A DNA stretch of 64,000 nt from contig NZ_BCSI01000002.1 of assembly GCF_001570785.1 (NCBI RefSeq), positions 248,001-312,000 of the forward strand. Reading direction: 5' to 3'. Shown piece by piece: positions 1-7,752 of this stretch; the first letter of the stretch is position 1; every line of letters begins with the position of its first letter. The translations under genes and the position numbers were made by a program. The notes under the pieces were generated by a model. The model worked only from the letters and a program-made list of their open reading frames with translations, searched no databases and was not told where the DNA came from. The DNA comes from Dermabacter hominis NBRC 106157 (GTDB lineage Bacteria; Actinomycetota; Actinomycetes; Actinomycetales; Dermabacteraceae).

Positions 1-1446
1 GTGCTGACGTTGCCACTCGGGTACGTCACCAAGTCCACGGCCGGCCGCTTTTCGGAGATGGCGTCGTCGGGTATCGCGTTCGCGGCGTCCGTGCCGCACG
101 TGATCCTGCGGCCCGTCATCGCCGCGGTGGTTGCGCCGACCGTCATCGCCTTCGGAATTCTGGCGGTGGATTGGCGCGTCGGTTTGGTTCTCGTCGCGTC
201 GGCGCCGGTGCTCTTCTTCGCCTACCGGGCCATTGGCCGGGTCGGCGGGGAGTCGGACGAAGCGCATGCTGACGCCGTCGCTGCCGTCTCCGGCAGGCTG
301 ATCGAGTTCACCCGCTGCCAGCAGGCGATTCGCGCCGCGAGCGACGGTTCGGCGGCGGACGCGATGGTGGATGAGGCGATCCGGGCCCAACACGATACGT
401 TCGCGAAGGCGACGTCGACGCAGGGGGCGGCCATCGGACGGTTGAGTTCGGTCGTCCATGCGGTGTTCACGGCGGCGGTAATCGTCGCCGTAGCAGTCGC
501 CGCGACGGGCGGGATGGCGCCGGCGCAGTTGGCGCCAATGCTCATCGTGGTCGTCCAGTTCACCGGACCGATCACCACGGCGGGAGCGTTGTCCGGCGGT
601 TTCGGTGCGGGCCGCAACACGTTGGCTGCGTTGCGTGACCTGCGGGCGATCCCCGCCCTTCCCGAACCGACCGCACCGGAGCTGCCCAACGGGCATGACG
701 TGGAGTTCCGCGGCGTGAGCTTCGGGTACGGGGATAAGAAGGTTCTCGACGACGTCAGCTTCCGTGCGCCTCAGGGAGCGCTGGTTGCTGTAGTGGGACC
801 GTCGGGGGCGGGCAAGACGACGGTCATGCGGCTGCTGTCGCGTTTTCATGATCCGGACTCGGGGGAGATCCTCATCGGCGGGGTGCCCTTGCCTCGGATC
901 GGCACCGACGGCGTGAACTCGCTGGTGACCCCGGTGTTCCAGGAGACGTTCCTTTTCGACGCGTCCGTGCGGGACAACGTGGTCTTCGCCGACCCCGAAT
1001 TCGGTTCCGGGCTCGGTGACGGGGACCGCTTGCGCGAGGCCGCTCGGCGTTCCGGGGTGGACCGCATCGTGGAGCTGCTGCCTTCCGGGTGGGATACCCC
1101 GGTGGGGGAGGAGGGGACGCTGCTGTCGGGAGGCGAGCGGCAGCGCCTCGCCATCGCCCGGGCGCTTCTGAAGGATTCCCCGGTGGTGCTTCTCGACGAG
1201 CCGACGTCCTCGCTGGATGCGGCCACTGAGCGGGCGATCGTCGGCACGATGGAGGCGTTGCGCGGCGATCGCACCGTGATCGTCGTCGCCCATCGCCTGC
1301 ACACCGTCCGCGATGCCGACCTCATCGTCGTGCTTTCGGAGGACGGGACGGTCGCAGAACGGGGCACGCACGATGAATTGCTGGCGAAGGGCGGCCGCTA
1401 CGCCGAGTCGTGGGCGTGTCGGACGGGGAGCTCCTCGGGCGCCTGA
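1..1446 (+). CDS. ABC exporter, fused membrane/ATPase half-transporter (5' end cut by window edge)
   Basis: The protein has a C-terminal part of an ABC type-1 membrane domain (about residues 1-210) followed by an ATPase domain. Walker A GPSGAGKTT lies at residues 266-274, the signature LSGGERQR near 376, Walker B VVLLDEP near 396-402 and the H-loop histidine in VVAHRLH. Full half-transporters of this class are about 570-600 residues, so the gene almost certainly begins upstream of the window and the GTG at base 1 is internal. The membrane part resembles IrtB-type siderophore exporters or importers, which is inference. The substrate cannot be read from the sequence. Confidence 0.85.
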   Translation: MLTLPLGYVTKSTAGRFSEMASSGIAFAASVPHVILRPVIAAVVAPTVIAFGILAVDWRVGLVLVASAPVLFFAYRAIGRVGGESDEAHADAVAAVSGRLIEFTRCQQAIRAASDGSAADAMVDEAIRAQHDTFAKATSTQGAAIGRLSSVVHAVFTAAVIVAVAVAATGGMAPAQLAPMLIVVVQFTGPITTAGALSGGFGAGRNTLAALRDLRAIPALPEPTAPELPNGHDVEFRGVSFGYGDKKVLDDVSFRAPQGALVAVVGPSGAGKTTVMRLLSRFHDPDSGEILIGGVPLPRIGTDGVNSLVTPVFQETFLFDASVRDNVVFADPEFGSGLGDGDRLREAARRSGVDRIVELLPSGWDTPVGEEGTLLSGGERQRLAIARALLKDSPVVLLDEPTSSLDAATERAIVGTMEALRGDRTVIVVAHRLHTVRDADLIVVLSEDGTVAERGTHDELLAKGGRYAESWACRTGSSSGA

Positions 1447-1583
1447 TCCTCATCACCTGGTCGATGCCCTCACGGGCGCCCTGCCGCAGCTTCCCGAATC
1501 CCACCGCCAGGCGCTCGGTGGGCAGAGCGAAACCGCCGACGAAAACGCCGAGCAGCACGAACACCGACGAGCTGTAAGGCTGA
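1447..1583 (-). pseudogene. Possible membrane-protein gene remnant
   Basis: Read on the minus strand this short stretch encodes a hydrophobic segment (VFVLLGVFVGGFALP) followed by an amphipathic stretch (ERLAVGFGKLRQGAREGID) that looks protein-like rather than random. The reading continues leftwards only as an antisense frame of the ABC gene, so if it is real the gene was cut at about base 1446. It may be a scar of the rearrangement that placed the ABC gene next to the foreign segment. It could equally be a chance open frame in GC-rich DNA. Confidence 0.2.
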
Positions 1584-1671
1584 AGCTTCCTAGAAAGCGA
1601 AAATAGCCCTCTTCCTCATCTCCGTGAAAGCTGGGAGGGAAGGGGGCTCTTTGCTGCCTTGCCGCTAGCTA

Positions 1672-2292
1672 CTACCGCCCGTGCACCTGGTTTTGAGCAA
1701 TTTCCAGCCCGTGGCTGGCGATTAGCCCCACTGCCTCCGCCGCGGTGGGCAGGGTGAAAGCGAGTTCCTCGCGCTCCTTGGCATTGAAGTTGCGCAGCAC
1801 ATAATCAGCTGGATCCTGGCGGCCCGGAGGACGACCAATGCCAATGCGCACGCGCATGTAGTCCTTCGTGCCCAATGACTTCGATGTCGAACGCAGGCCA
1901 TTGTGGCCATTCTCGCCCCCGCCGCGCTTAAGGCGCACCACACCCGGGTCTAGGTCCAGCTCATCGTGGACCACCACGACGTCGGTAGGTGCGACATTGA
2001 AGAACTTCGCCAGCGCCGCGACCGGCCCACCCGATAGATTCATGTACGTCCGGGGCTTAGCCAGAATCACCTGTCGCTCGCCACCATCGGAGGTTTTAAA
2101 CCGAGTCTGCACAATCTCAGCATTCGATTTCTTGTGCACGCTAAACGACGAAGGCATCGGAGAAGTCCGGCTGGCTAGTTCATCTAGCACCAGATGTCCG
2201 ACGTTATGGCGGGTGAGTTCATATTTGGGCCCAGGGTTGCCGAGCCCCACGACAAGCAGAGGCGTGGTGGAGGCGTCCATGAGTTCAACCAT
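1672..2292 (-). CDS. pth: Peptidyl-tRNA hydrolase
   Basis: This 206-residue protein hydrolyses the ester bond of peptidyl-tRNAs released from stalled ribosomes. It shows the family hallmarks: [19 protein letters not shown] near the N terminus with the catalytic histidine in TRHN, the DELDLDPG acid motif, and GHNGLRS followed by [13 protein letters not shown]. Composition and wording ([12 protein letters not shown]) look corynebacterial and the base composition is lower in GC than the neighbours. ATG at 2292 or 2280 could be the start; neither has a clear ribosome binding site. Normally pth follows rplY, but here its upstream DNA is a broken translocase gene, so it is probably a transferred or displaced copy. 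Confidence 0.9.
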   Translation of the reverse strand: MVELMDASTTPLLVVGLGNPGPKYELTRHNVGHLVLDELASRTSPMPSSFSVHKKSNAEIVQTRFKTSDGGERQVILAKPRTYMNLSGGPVAALAKFFNVAPTDVVVVHDELDLDPGVVRLKRGGGENGHNGLRSTSKSLGTKDYMRVRIGIGRPPGRQDPADYVLRNFNAKEREELAFTLPTAAEAVGLIASHGLEIAQNQVHGR

Positions 2293-2819
2293 GGCACACC
2301 GTGCACGGTCTTATGATTTTTCTGCGGGTGACTCTTCACGTTGATTGACTTTGAAAACGCCCCGTACTCGTCAAACAAAACTACAAGGAGCCGCGGCTCG
2401 TACACCTCGCCCGAGATAGCTGCGGCTTTCTGCTGCGCGTAGCGGTGTTCCATCTCCGCATGCACCCACTGGATAAGGCTGACATGCTCCGCGTCGGTTG
2501 ACGTGTACATCACCACATTGGGTAGGTGCTGCACCAGGGGAACGTAGTCCGAGCTACCTTTACCGTCGGCAATCATTGCATCGGCACCCGCGAGCACGCA
2601 GCTAGTCAGCAGCCATGAGGCCCAAAACGACTTACCGCTACCAGTGCCGCCGCCGACCAGTGCGTGCGGTGAGCGCGCCATAGCAGCCGACAGCACTTCG
2701 CCGTCCGCCGTGCGGCCCTGCACCCACGCCAGGCGCGGATACGCGGCAACAGATGACGCGCAAAACTCTTCCAACGAGTCGGTGCCAGTTACATGGAGTT
2801 GCTCGTCTGCGCCAGGCAC
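2184..2819 (-). pseudogene. Truncated FtsK/SpoIIIE (TraSA-type) DNA translocase
   Basis: The frame carries a clear P-loop, GGGTGSGKSFWASWLL, and a Walker B strand LLVVLFDEYGAF, as in the translocases that move integrative actinomycete elements. Homology stops soon after Walker B at about base 2350; the remaining codons run out of frame into pth, so the helicase half of the motor is missing. The usual start region is absent too: the frame opens at a GTG (2819) that overlaps the upstream ORF by about 30 bases. It is a relic of an integrative conjugative element, not a working motor. Confidence 0.75.
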
Positions 2820-3568
2820 CCAGGGGTCATGCGGGCAGCCCTCGGCGGGGTGACGATTGCCACTCGGTCAGCGGCCAAACGGCGCAGTTCAACGTCGCAT
2901 TTCACGACACCGCGCAGCTTTTCAACAGTCCGGTTCCAAACGTCGAACCCAACAGTCGGCGGGGTTTTCACTGACAGGTAAGCGCGACCGTCACCTGTCA
3001 CACCCCACCCCTGCGGAGTAGGGCAGAGGTAGGAGGTCACCCCGTCCGCGCGTTTAGTGACGTAGGCGAGACCCAGCTTGTGCATGGGGGCCTGACCCCC
3101 GGACAGTGGACACGTCGGGGGGGGGCGGGCCCAGGCAAAGCGGCGCTGCATGGACGCAGATTGATGCACAGGCCAGACGTAGCTAAGCCCCCAATGCTCA
3201 GGCAGGGCCGCCGGAGCCGTCTCACCAACGTGTAGCAGAGTGATGCTAGCCCCCTTCTCCACAGCAGGGACATGGAGGGTAGCCACGGCACCCACACCGT
3301 AGTCGGCGAGGTTGGGAGCAGCCATAAGGTCGTCACAAACCATGACAGCAAGCACGTAGTCGTAGAACAAACCATCAAGCGTGGAGGTAAGACCTCGCAG
3401 AGCATCCTCATTAGCCATGTCAGCACGCATTACAGGACACGGGGTTACAGTGTCGCCATCGACGTCGAGACAGACAATAACAACGGAGTTGTTGGGGTAG
3501 AAGCCCAGTATGCCAGGGATTTCAGCGATAAGGTGGCCGGGGTCAAGCCGGCAGATAGCAGCAGTCAT
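2789..3568 (-). CDS. DUF4192-like protein, apparently chimeric
   Basis: The first about 120 residues (DPGHLIAEIPGILGFYPNN, then SVVIVCLD) match the opening of actinobacterial DUF4192 proteins, whose function is unknown. From about residue 170 (GDGRAYLSVKTPPTVGFDVW and on) the sequence instead resembles the N-terminal region that precedes the motor domain in TraSA-type translocases. The joint coincides with a run of nine G at 3117-3125. The simplest reading is a deletion or slippage that fused a DUF4192 gene to the head of the translocase whose motor remnant lies downstream. The 260-residue product would be shorter than typical DUF4192 proteins. ATG at 3568 was taken as start. Confidence 0.5.
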   Translation of the reverse strand: MTAAICRLDPGHLIAEIPGILGFYPNNSVVIVCLDVDGDTVTPCPVMRADMANEDALRGLTSTLDGLFYDYVLAVMVCDDLMAAPNLADYGVGAVATLHVPAVEKGASITLLHVGETAPAALPEHWGLSYVWPVHQSASMQRRFAWARPPPTCPLSGGQAPMHKLGLAYVTKRADGVTSYLCPTPQGWGVTGDGRAYLSVKTPPTVGFDVWNRTVEKLRGVVKCDVELRRLAADRVAIVTPPRAARMTPGCLAQTSNSM

Positions 3569-3628
3569 TGCTCAAACCTTTCAAGGATGAAGTCGAATAC
3601 TTTCAATCCTTTCACCGGCGTGACTTTG

Positions 3629-4255
3629 TCACGCTGTCAGTTCTGTATCCTCATCGCGCTCGCTGAGCATCTCAAGCATCTCACTGAGATAGTAGTGGAC
3701 CGGTCGTCTCTCGATGACGCTAATGTAGCCGTCGCGGCCCCAGCGCCACACGGTCGAGGCATTGATGCTGTAGCCACACGCTGCAGCCAGGCGGGCGATG
3801 TTGCTCGCCGTATCGGTGTGGTCGGCGGGTAGCCCCGCGGCTCGGCGCGTCGCGGCCAGCGAGACCTGCCTCTTGTCGTCCTCAGTCGTGTAACCATGGT
3901 GGTGCTCGAGGCGGTCGCGTACGATACGCAAATCCTCGCGGGTGGAGTCGTCTGCGTACGCGGCCACAGCAGCGGCGATATAGGCCAGCCGGCGGGCCAA
4001 ACATACCCCGCTAGTACCGCGGGGCGGCGTCGGGGCGTTGTCGCCCATGGCCGCCACGACATCTTGCACGGCGTACATCAACTCACGCGTGCAATTCATC
4101 TCAAGGTCGATCCAGTTGACGTTCACCGGCGCATGGGGCTCTGGTGCCTGGCTGCGGCCAGTCGCCACCTCCGCTGTGGCCCGCCACGGCCGATGGATGT
4201 GTGCGGGCATGACCGCGATTTGATCGCCTAAACCAATAAGATTTTGCACGCCCAT
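3629..4255 (-). CDS. Hypothetical element protein with putative C-terminal HTH
   Basis: I do not recognise the 208-residue protein as a whole. Its C-terminal third (IARLAAACGYSINASTVWRW, then GRDGYI) reads like a MerR/excisionase-style helix-turn-helix in which a residue pattern STVWRWGRDG ends the recognition helix. It is the first gene of the minus-strand cluster that continues into the DUF4192-like ORF and the translocase remnant, and sits beside the repeat array at 4.37-4.65 kb, so a regulatory or replication-control role for the mobile element is plausible but inferred. Confidence 0.55.
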   Translation of the reverse strand: MGVQNLIGLGDQIAVMPAHIHRPWRATAEVATGRSQAPEPHAPVNVNWIDLEMNCTRELMYAVQDVVAAMGDNAPTPPRGTSGVCLARRLAYIAAAVAAYADDSTREDLRIVRDRLEHHHGYTTEDDKRQVSLAATRRAAGLPADHTDTASNIARLAAACGYSINASTVWRWGRDGYISVIERRPVHYYLSEMLEMLSERDEDTELTA

Positions 4256-4370
4256 AGGTAAGCCCTAGCAAAATAACCTCTCAAAAACAAGGGTTTACGC
4301 AGCTCGCGGCGGGTTTTAGGGTTAAACTTCCACGCGAAAGCGGGTTAAGGGAGATGAAGTGACAGACATG

Positions 4371-4651
4371 TTGCAACGGGGTCTGCGACAGCATAACAGG
4401 GGTCGTTGCGCAACCCGTTGCAATCTGTTACAGCGGGTCAGAGCATGTTTTGGCCTTAAGTGTAACGGTGTAACGGGTTCCCCAGGAAAAGAGAGGTAGT
4501 AGTAGCATTCTCTCTCTTTTTTGACATCCCGACTTTTTGAGGAAGCCCGTCACACCCGTTACAAATTACAGTAATTAAGCCTCTGACCAGATTGTATAAG
4601 TTGTAACGGATATGTAACACCCCCCGTAACGCCCCTTGTAACCCCGTTACA
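4371..4651. repeat. Iteron-like array of TGTAACGG octamers in a gene-free region
   Basis: The octamer TGTAACGG occurs at 4461 and 4469 (head to tail) and 4612, and in reverse at 4557 and 4644, with near copies such as TGTAACA at 4623 and GTAACGCC at 4626. A related block at 4371-4422 holds TTGCAACGGG, the palindrome GTTGCGCAAC and CCCGTTGCAA. A T-rich tract lies between the halves at 4511-4540. Together this looks like a replication origin or regulator-binding region of the decayed element. The rest of 4256-4999 shows no credible gene. Confidence 0.5.
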
Positions 4652-4768
4652 CTTTTCGATGTTCCCCGCTTGTTGTCCATTCCCCTCACCCTTTTCCTGT
4701 GGGTGGGCCAAGCCCTAGCCCCACTGTCTTGACGGGTGCGGGGTATGCCACAGCGGGTAAGAGTATGT

Positions 4769-4839
4769 TGAGAGCCCTGAGAGTACTTCTGAGAGTATCT
4801 CGGGCCCTGTAGCCGGTACCGCGGTGGTATTCCGGCTAC
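4769..4839. repeat. TGAGAG direct repeats and GTAGCCGG inverted repeat
   Basis: TGAGAG occurs three times at 4769, 4778 and 4790. Just beyond it an 8-bp perfect inverted repeat, GTAGCCGG at 4809 and CCGGCTAC at 4832, encloses the palindrome ACCGCGGT. The cluster lies immediately beside the tRNA 3'-end remnant, where integrase and excisionase arm sites are normally found. Function is inferred from position only. Confidence 0.35.
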
Positions 4840-4843
4840 TCAC

Positions 4844-4882
4844 GTGCCCCAGAGAGGATTCGAACCTCCGACACCGGCTATC
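4844..4882 (-). other. tRNA 3'-end remnant, candidate att site
   Basis: On the minus strand the bases read as the end of an anticodon stem, variable loop, T arm (GGAGG TTCGAAT CCTCT) and 3' acceptor strand CTGGGGC. A matching 5' acceptor strand GCCCCAG and a D arm are missing upstream, so this is not a complete tRNA gene. Integrative elements commonly recombine within the 3' half of a tRNA and leave exactly such a duplicate end, so this is probably the distal attachment site of the element between pth and here. Confidence 0.5.
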
Positions 4883-4999
4883 TGAGGTCCACCGCGGCTT
4901 GGCTGACCCCGCGGCCCCAACTTTCTCAAGCCTGAAATCCTGCCAACTACTTCACGCGGGACACTTGTGAACTAGTGCACTAGTTGATTGCGGCTGAAG

Positions 5000-5203
5000 T
5001 CAGTGGCCCTCATGATTACGCGAAGCTAGAAACGACGCCCATAGTCGAGCGATTGCGGACGCAATTGCCGCGCCAAGGATTAAGGCGCAAATTGCCACGC
5101 CCCAGAGAACGATCGCTGCATCCTTGAGGACGGTTTGGCTAAGAATTACGGCTGTGGCCGCGATCAGGCAACCGGCAATGACTCCGACCTGCGAGGCTTT
5201 CAT
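5000..5203 (-). CDS. Small two-helix membrane protein
   Basis: The 67-residue product has two hydrophobic helices (about residues 5-23 and 28-52) and a short charged tail ending RNHEGH. The ATG at 5203 is preceded by AGGAG at proper spacing (aggagcctagATG). It lies 20 bases downstream of the Cys-rich fragment on the same strand, so it could be an immunity or accessory membrane protein for that peptide. No family was recognised. Confidence 0.55.
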   Translation of the reverse strand: MKASQVGVIAGCLIAATAVILSQTVLKDAAIVLWGVAICALILGAAIASAIARLWASFLASRNHEGH

Positions 5204-5223
5204 CTAGGCTCCTGTCGTTCCAA

Positions 5224-5388
5224 CTAGGCAAAGCACTTTCCAACGTAGGCTCCACCGAGAGCTATGATCCCAGCTGCGCAAGCGATGCATCCAGTCCCAA
5301 CCGTTACGCCGCATAACGGTGCGCAGATTCCTACAATAGCAGTGACTGCTACAACGGAAACTCCAGCAGCAGCCTTTATCGTTCCCGA
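5224..5388 (-). pseudogene. 5'-truncated Cys-rich hydrophobic peptide gene (bacteriocin-like)
   Basis: Reading minus from 5388 to the stop at 5224-5226 gives about 54 residues rich in Gly, Ala, Val and Cys. Five cysteines occur in the pattern ICAPLCGVTVGTGCIAC plus one near the end (GKCFA). The frame has no ATG, GTG or TTG and is closed by a TAG at 5389-5391, so the start and any leader are lost. Hydrophobic Cys-rich peptides of this kind recall halocin-C8-like bacteriocins; that link is by appearance only. The partner gene at 5000-5203 follows directly. Confidence 0.4.
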
Positions 5389-5410
5389 CTACCGTTGGAC
5401 TGTCGGTAGT
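5388..5410. repeat. Inverted repeat at the truncation point
   Basis: ACTACCG at 5388-5394 and CGGTAGT at 5404-5410 form a 7-bp perfect inverted repeat with a 9-base loop, exactly where the reading frame of the Cys-rich peptide is broken. It may mark a recombination junction or be a small stem-loop. Between here and 5640 I see no supported gene. Confidence 0.4.
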
Positions 5411-5640
5411 ATTAGTGAGGCCGTCTACCGTATGCCGTATTGAGTGCCAGAGCTGCTTCGTTTTCTACGAGTTTGGTGCTACCGGCTGGGTGTGTGAGGT
5501 CTTTTTCTTTTTGAGCGGTTGCGGTGAGGGCTCGTGTCCGGTTGTGGTGCCGGTGTCATTGGTGCTGTCGCGTGTCAGCGTCTAGGGAACTGTGCACGAC
5601 CGTTGGGCGTGCACGCATGGATACTGACAAATCCGCTAGG

Positions 5641-6264
5641 TTAGTCGAGCAGTCCCTCTTCACGCGCCCGGGCGAGCGCCGCCGTTCTGCTTGACACCCC
5701 GAGCTTTCCGTAGAGCCGCGCGAGATGAGTCTTGATGGTGGTGGGGGAGAGGAACAGTTCCTCGCTAATCTCGCGATTGCTCAAACCGCGATCGAGCGCA
5801 TTGAGCACGTCCCGTTCCCGGCCCGTGAGCGTGATGCGGTCCTTGCGCATCTCGCGCAGGAGCTTGCCCGCGACGACGGGCGCGAGCACCACCTCGCCGC
5901 TTGCGGCACGCTGCACTGCGCTCGTGAGGTCGGCTGGCGCTGAGTCTTTCAAAAGGTAGCCTTGGGCGCCGGCCTCGACGGCGGCGAGAATCTCGGAATC
6001 GTCGTCGTAATTGGTGAGAACGAGAATGCGCGGGTGATCCCCTCGTGCGCGAATAGCGCGAATCGCCTGCACGCCGCTCATGCCGCCGTTCGCGAACCGT
6101 AAGTCCATGGTCACGAGGTCGACATCGCCCTCGCCTGCCCGCTCGACCGCGTCTTCGGCGCTCGCGGCTTCCCCAACGACCGTGAACTCCTCGTGGCTTT
6201 CGAATACGGCGCGCAAACCTGCGCGCACCACGGGGTGGTCGTCGGCGATGAGGATGGAAATCAT
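5641..6264 (-). CDS. NarL/LuxR-family response regulator
   Basis: Receiver domain with the acidic pair D8-D9, phosphoacceptor D54 (VTMDLRF) and the conserved lysine in YLLKD near 107, followed by a LuxR-type helix-turn-helix (LTGRERDVLNALDRGLSNRE, then ISEELFLSPTTIKTHL) at about 145-200. The ATG at 6264 has AGGAG eight bases upstream. It lies 88 bases downstream of the sensor kinase gene on the same strand and probably controls the divergent ABC transporter genes, as in antimicrobial-peptide response modules. Confidence 0.93.
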   Translation of the reverse strand: MISILIADDHPVVRAGLRAVFESHEEFTVVGEAASAEDAVERAGEGDVDLVTMDLRFANGGMSGVQAIRAIRARGDHPRILVLTNYDDDSEILAAVEAGAQGYLLKDSAPADLTSAVQRAASGEVVLAPVVAGKLLREMRKDRITLTGRERDVLNALDRGLSNREISEELFLSPTTIKTHLARLYGKLGVSSRTAALARAREEGLLD

Positions 6265-6352
6265 TCGTGCGCTCCTAGGGAGATTGCAGAGGTGGAGTGG
6301 GCGGGGCTGAAGGAGGGGAGTGGGGAGCGTGCTGGGATTCGGCGGGCGGATT

Positions 6353-7612
6353 TCACGAGGCTGGAGCGGGCTCGGTCAGGACCGACGGTTCTTGCGCCAC
6401 GGGGATCGTCACGCTTATGAGCGTGCCGTCGCCGGGCGAGGCAATGATCGCGGCGTTTCCACCGAGCTCTCGCGACCTCTTCACGACGAAACCGAGGCCG
6501 TAACCGCCGCTGTCGGTGCGCCGACTGAGCAGCGCCTCGTCCACGTCGAAGCCGCAGCCGTCGTCTTCGATATCGACATGCAGCTCGCCACCGTCAGCGT
6601 AGGCGCGAACCTCGATGCGTGAGGCGCGTGCGTGGTCGAGGGCGTTGGCGAGCGACGATTGGACAATGCGCACGACACTCGTTGCTGTCGTCATGTCGAG
6701 CTCCGGCAAGTCGTGAGAGACGTGGCATTCGATGACCGGGGCTGCTTCACCGGGAACGGCGACCACTCTGGACCGAGCGGTGTCAACAACACGTGTGAGA
6801 GCTGTTTCGAGGCGCGCGGGTCCCGATTCGTGTGGCGTGAGGTGGGAGATCGCGCTTCGAAGCTCGCTCAGGGCTTCCGAGGTGGCGTCGGAAGCGGAAC
6901 GCACGTGATCGAGCGCAAGTGGCACCTCACCCGAACCGAGAGCCTCGTCTGCGAGCCCGAGTCGCAAGACGACGCTCGAGAGTGACTGGGCCGTGGTGTC
7001 GTGGAGGTCGCGACCAAGCCGCTCGCGCTCGGTTATGCGTGCTTTTTCGCGTTCGGACTCGACGAGCTGGTCTTGGGCGCTTCGGAGTTGTGCGATGACG
7101 GTATTTTTCTGAAGCGCCTCGAAGCGCATCGCGCGGTACATGTGCATGAACGCGAGCATGAGCACGGCGATGAGGAGCGGCCCCACGACCGTGCCCGTCG
7201 AGGCGCCATGGTGGAAAACCTGCCCGGCGATCGTGAACGTCGTGAGACCAAACGTGACGAAGGCGCCGGTGCGTTCGGGAAGGAGCCACTGGGACGTGCC
7301 GATGAGGGCGAAGAGGAAGTAAGTCGCATGGGGCGTCTTTGCGATGACCATCGCCCACGCGGACGCGAGAACCGCGATGTACACGAGGGGGCGCCACGAG
7401 AGAACGGTTGCCGGTTCGGCGTGAATATCGCCTGCACGCATGAGCCACACACTGCCCACGAGAGTGATGATGAGCGCCACCAGGCCGAAAAGCACAACGC
7501 TCGACGTATGCGGCGCCGAGGTGAGGGTGCTCTCGACGACGGGGATCGCGAGGAACGCGCACGCGAGCGCGGCTGCCCCCATGACGTACGGGGTGCGAGC
7601 TAAGGAGTGCAT
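6353..7612 (-). CDS. Membrane sensor histidine kinase (HisKA_3 type)
   Basis: The N-terminal 160 residues contain about five or six hydrophobic helices with almost no loops, so the stimulus is probably sensed in the membrane. A coiled linker leads to the dimerisation/phosphoacceptor motif ERLGRDLHDTTAQS with H204, and a HATPase_c domain with DDGCGFD and GYGLGFVV. I chose ATG 7612 because AGGA precedes it at eight bases; a GTG at 7639 would add nine residues. Partner of the adjacent LuxR-type regulator; divergent from the ABC permease gene, with both promoters in a 140-bp gap. Confidence 0.9.
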   Translation of the reverse strand: MHSLARTPYVMGAAALACAFLAIPVVESTLTSAPHTSSVVLFGLVALIITLVGSVWLMRAGDIHAEPATVLSWRPLVYIAVLASAWAMVIAKTPHATYFLFALIGTSQWLLPERTGAFVTFGLTTFTIAGQVFHHGASTGTVVGPLLIAVLMLAFMHMYRAMRFEALQKNTVIAQLRSAQDQLVESEREKARITERERLGRDLHDTTAQSLSSVVLRLGLADEALGSGEVPLALDHVRSASDATSEALSELRSAISHLTPHESGPARLETALTRVVDTARSRVVAVPGEAAPVIECHVSHDLPELDMTTATSVVRIVQSSLANALDHARASRIEVRAYADGGELHVDIEDDGCGFDVDEALLSRRTDSGGYGLGFVVKRSRELGGNAAIIASPGDGTLISVTIPVAQEPSVLTEPAPAS

Positions 7613-7752
7613 ACACCCGATCCTAGTTCCCGCGGGCACGTGCTCGTTCCTCCAAAAGGATGAACGAAGGAGGTACCGCCGGGAGGTACCGGCGAATGGG
7701 CCCCGATCGGCACAGTAGAAACATCATCAATCGTGCATAAGGAGTTCGCCTC

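Noticed and set aside
4456-4689. 77-residue minus-strand open frame in the repeat region
   Set aside because: It spans the TGTAACGG repeats, has no ribosome binding site and no protein-like pattern.
4844-4920. Complete tRNA gene at the att remnant
   Set aside because: No 5' acceptor strand complementary to CTGGGGC and no D arm can be found upstream; only the 3' half is present.
5411-5640. Transposase or other gene tail upstream of the response regulator
   Set aside because: A minus-strand frame ends in a plausible-looking tail (NTAYGRRPH) but is too short and lacks any recognisable transposase motif.
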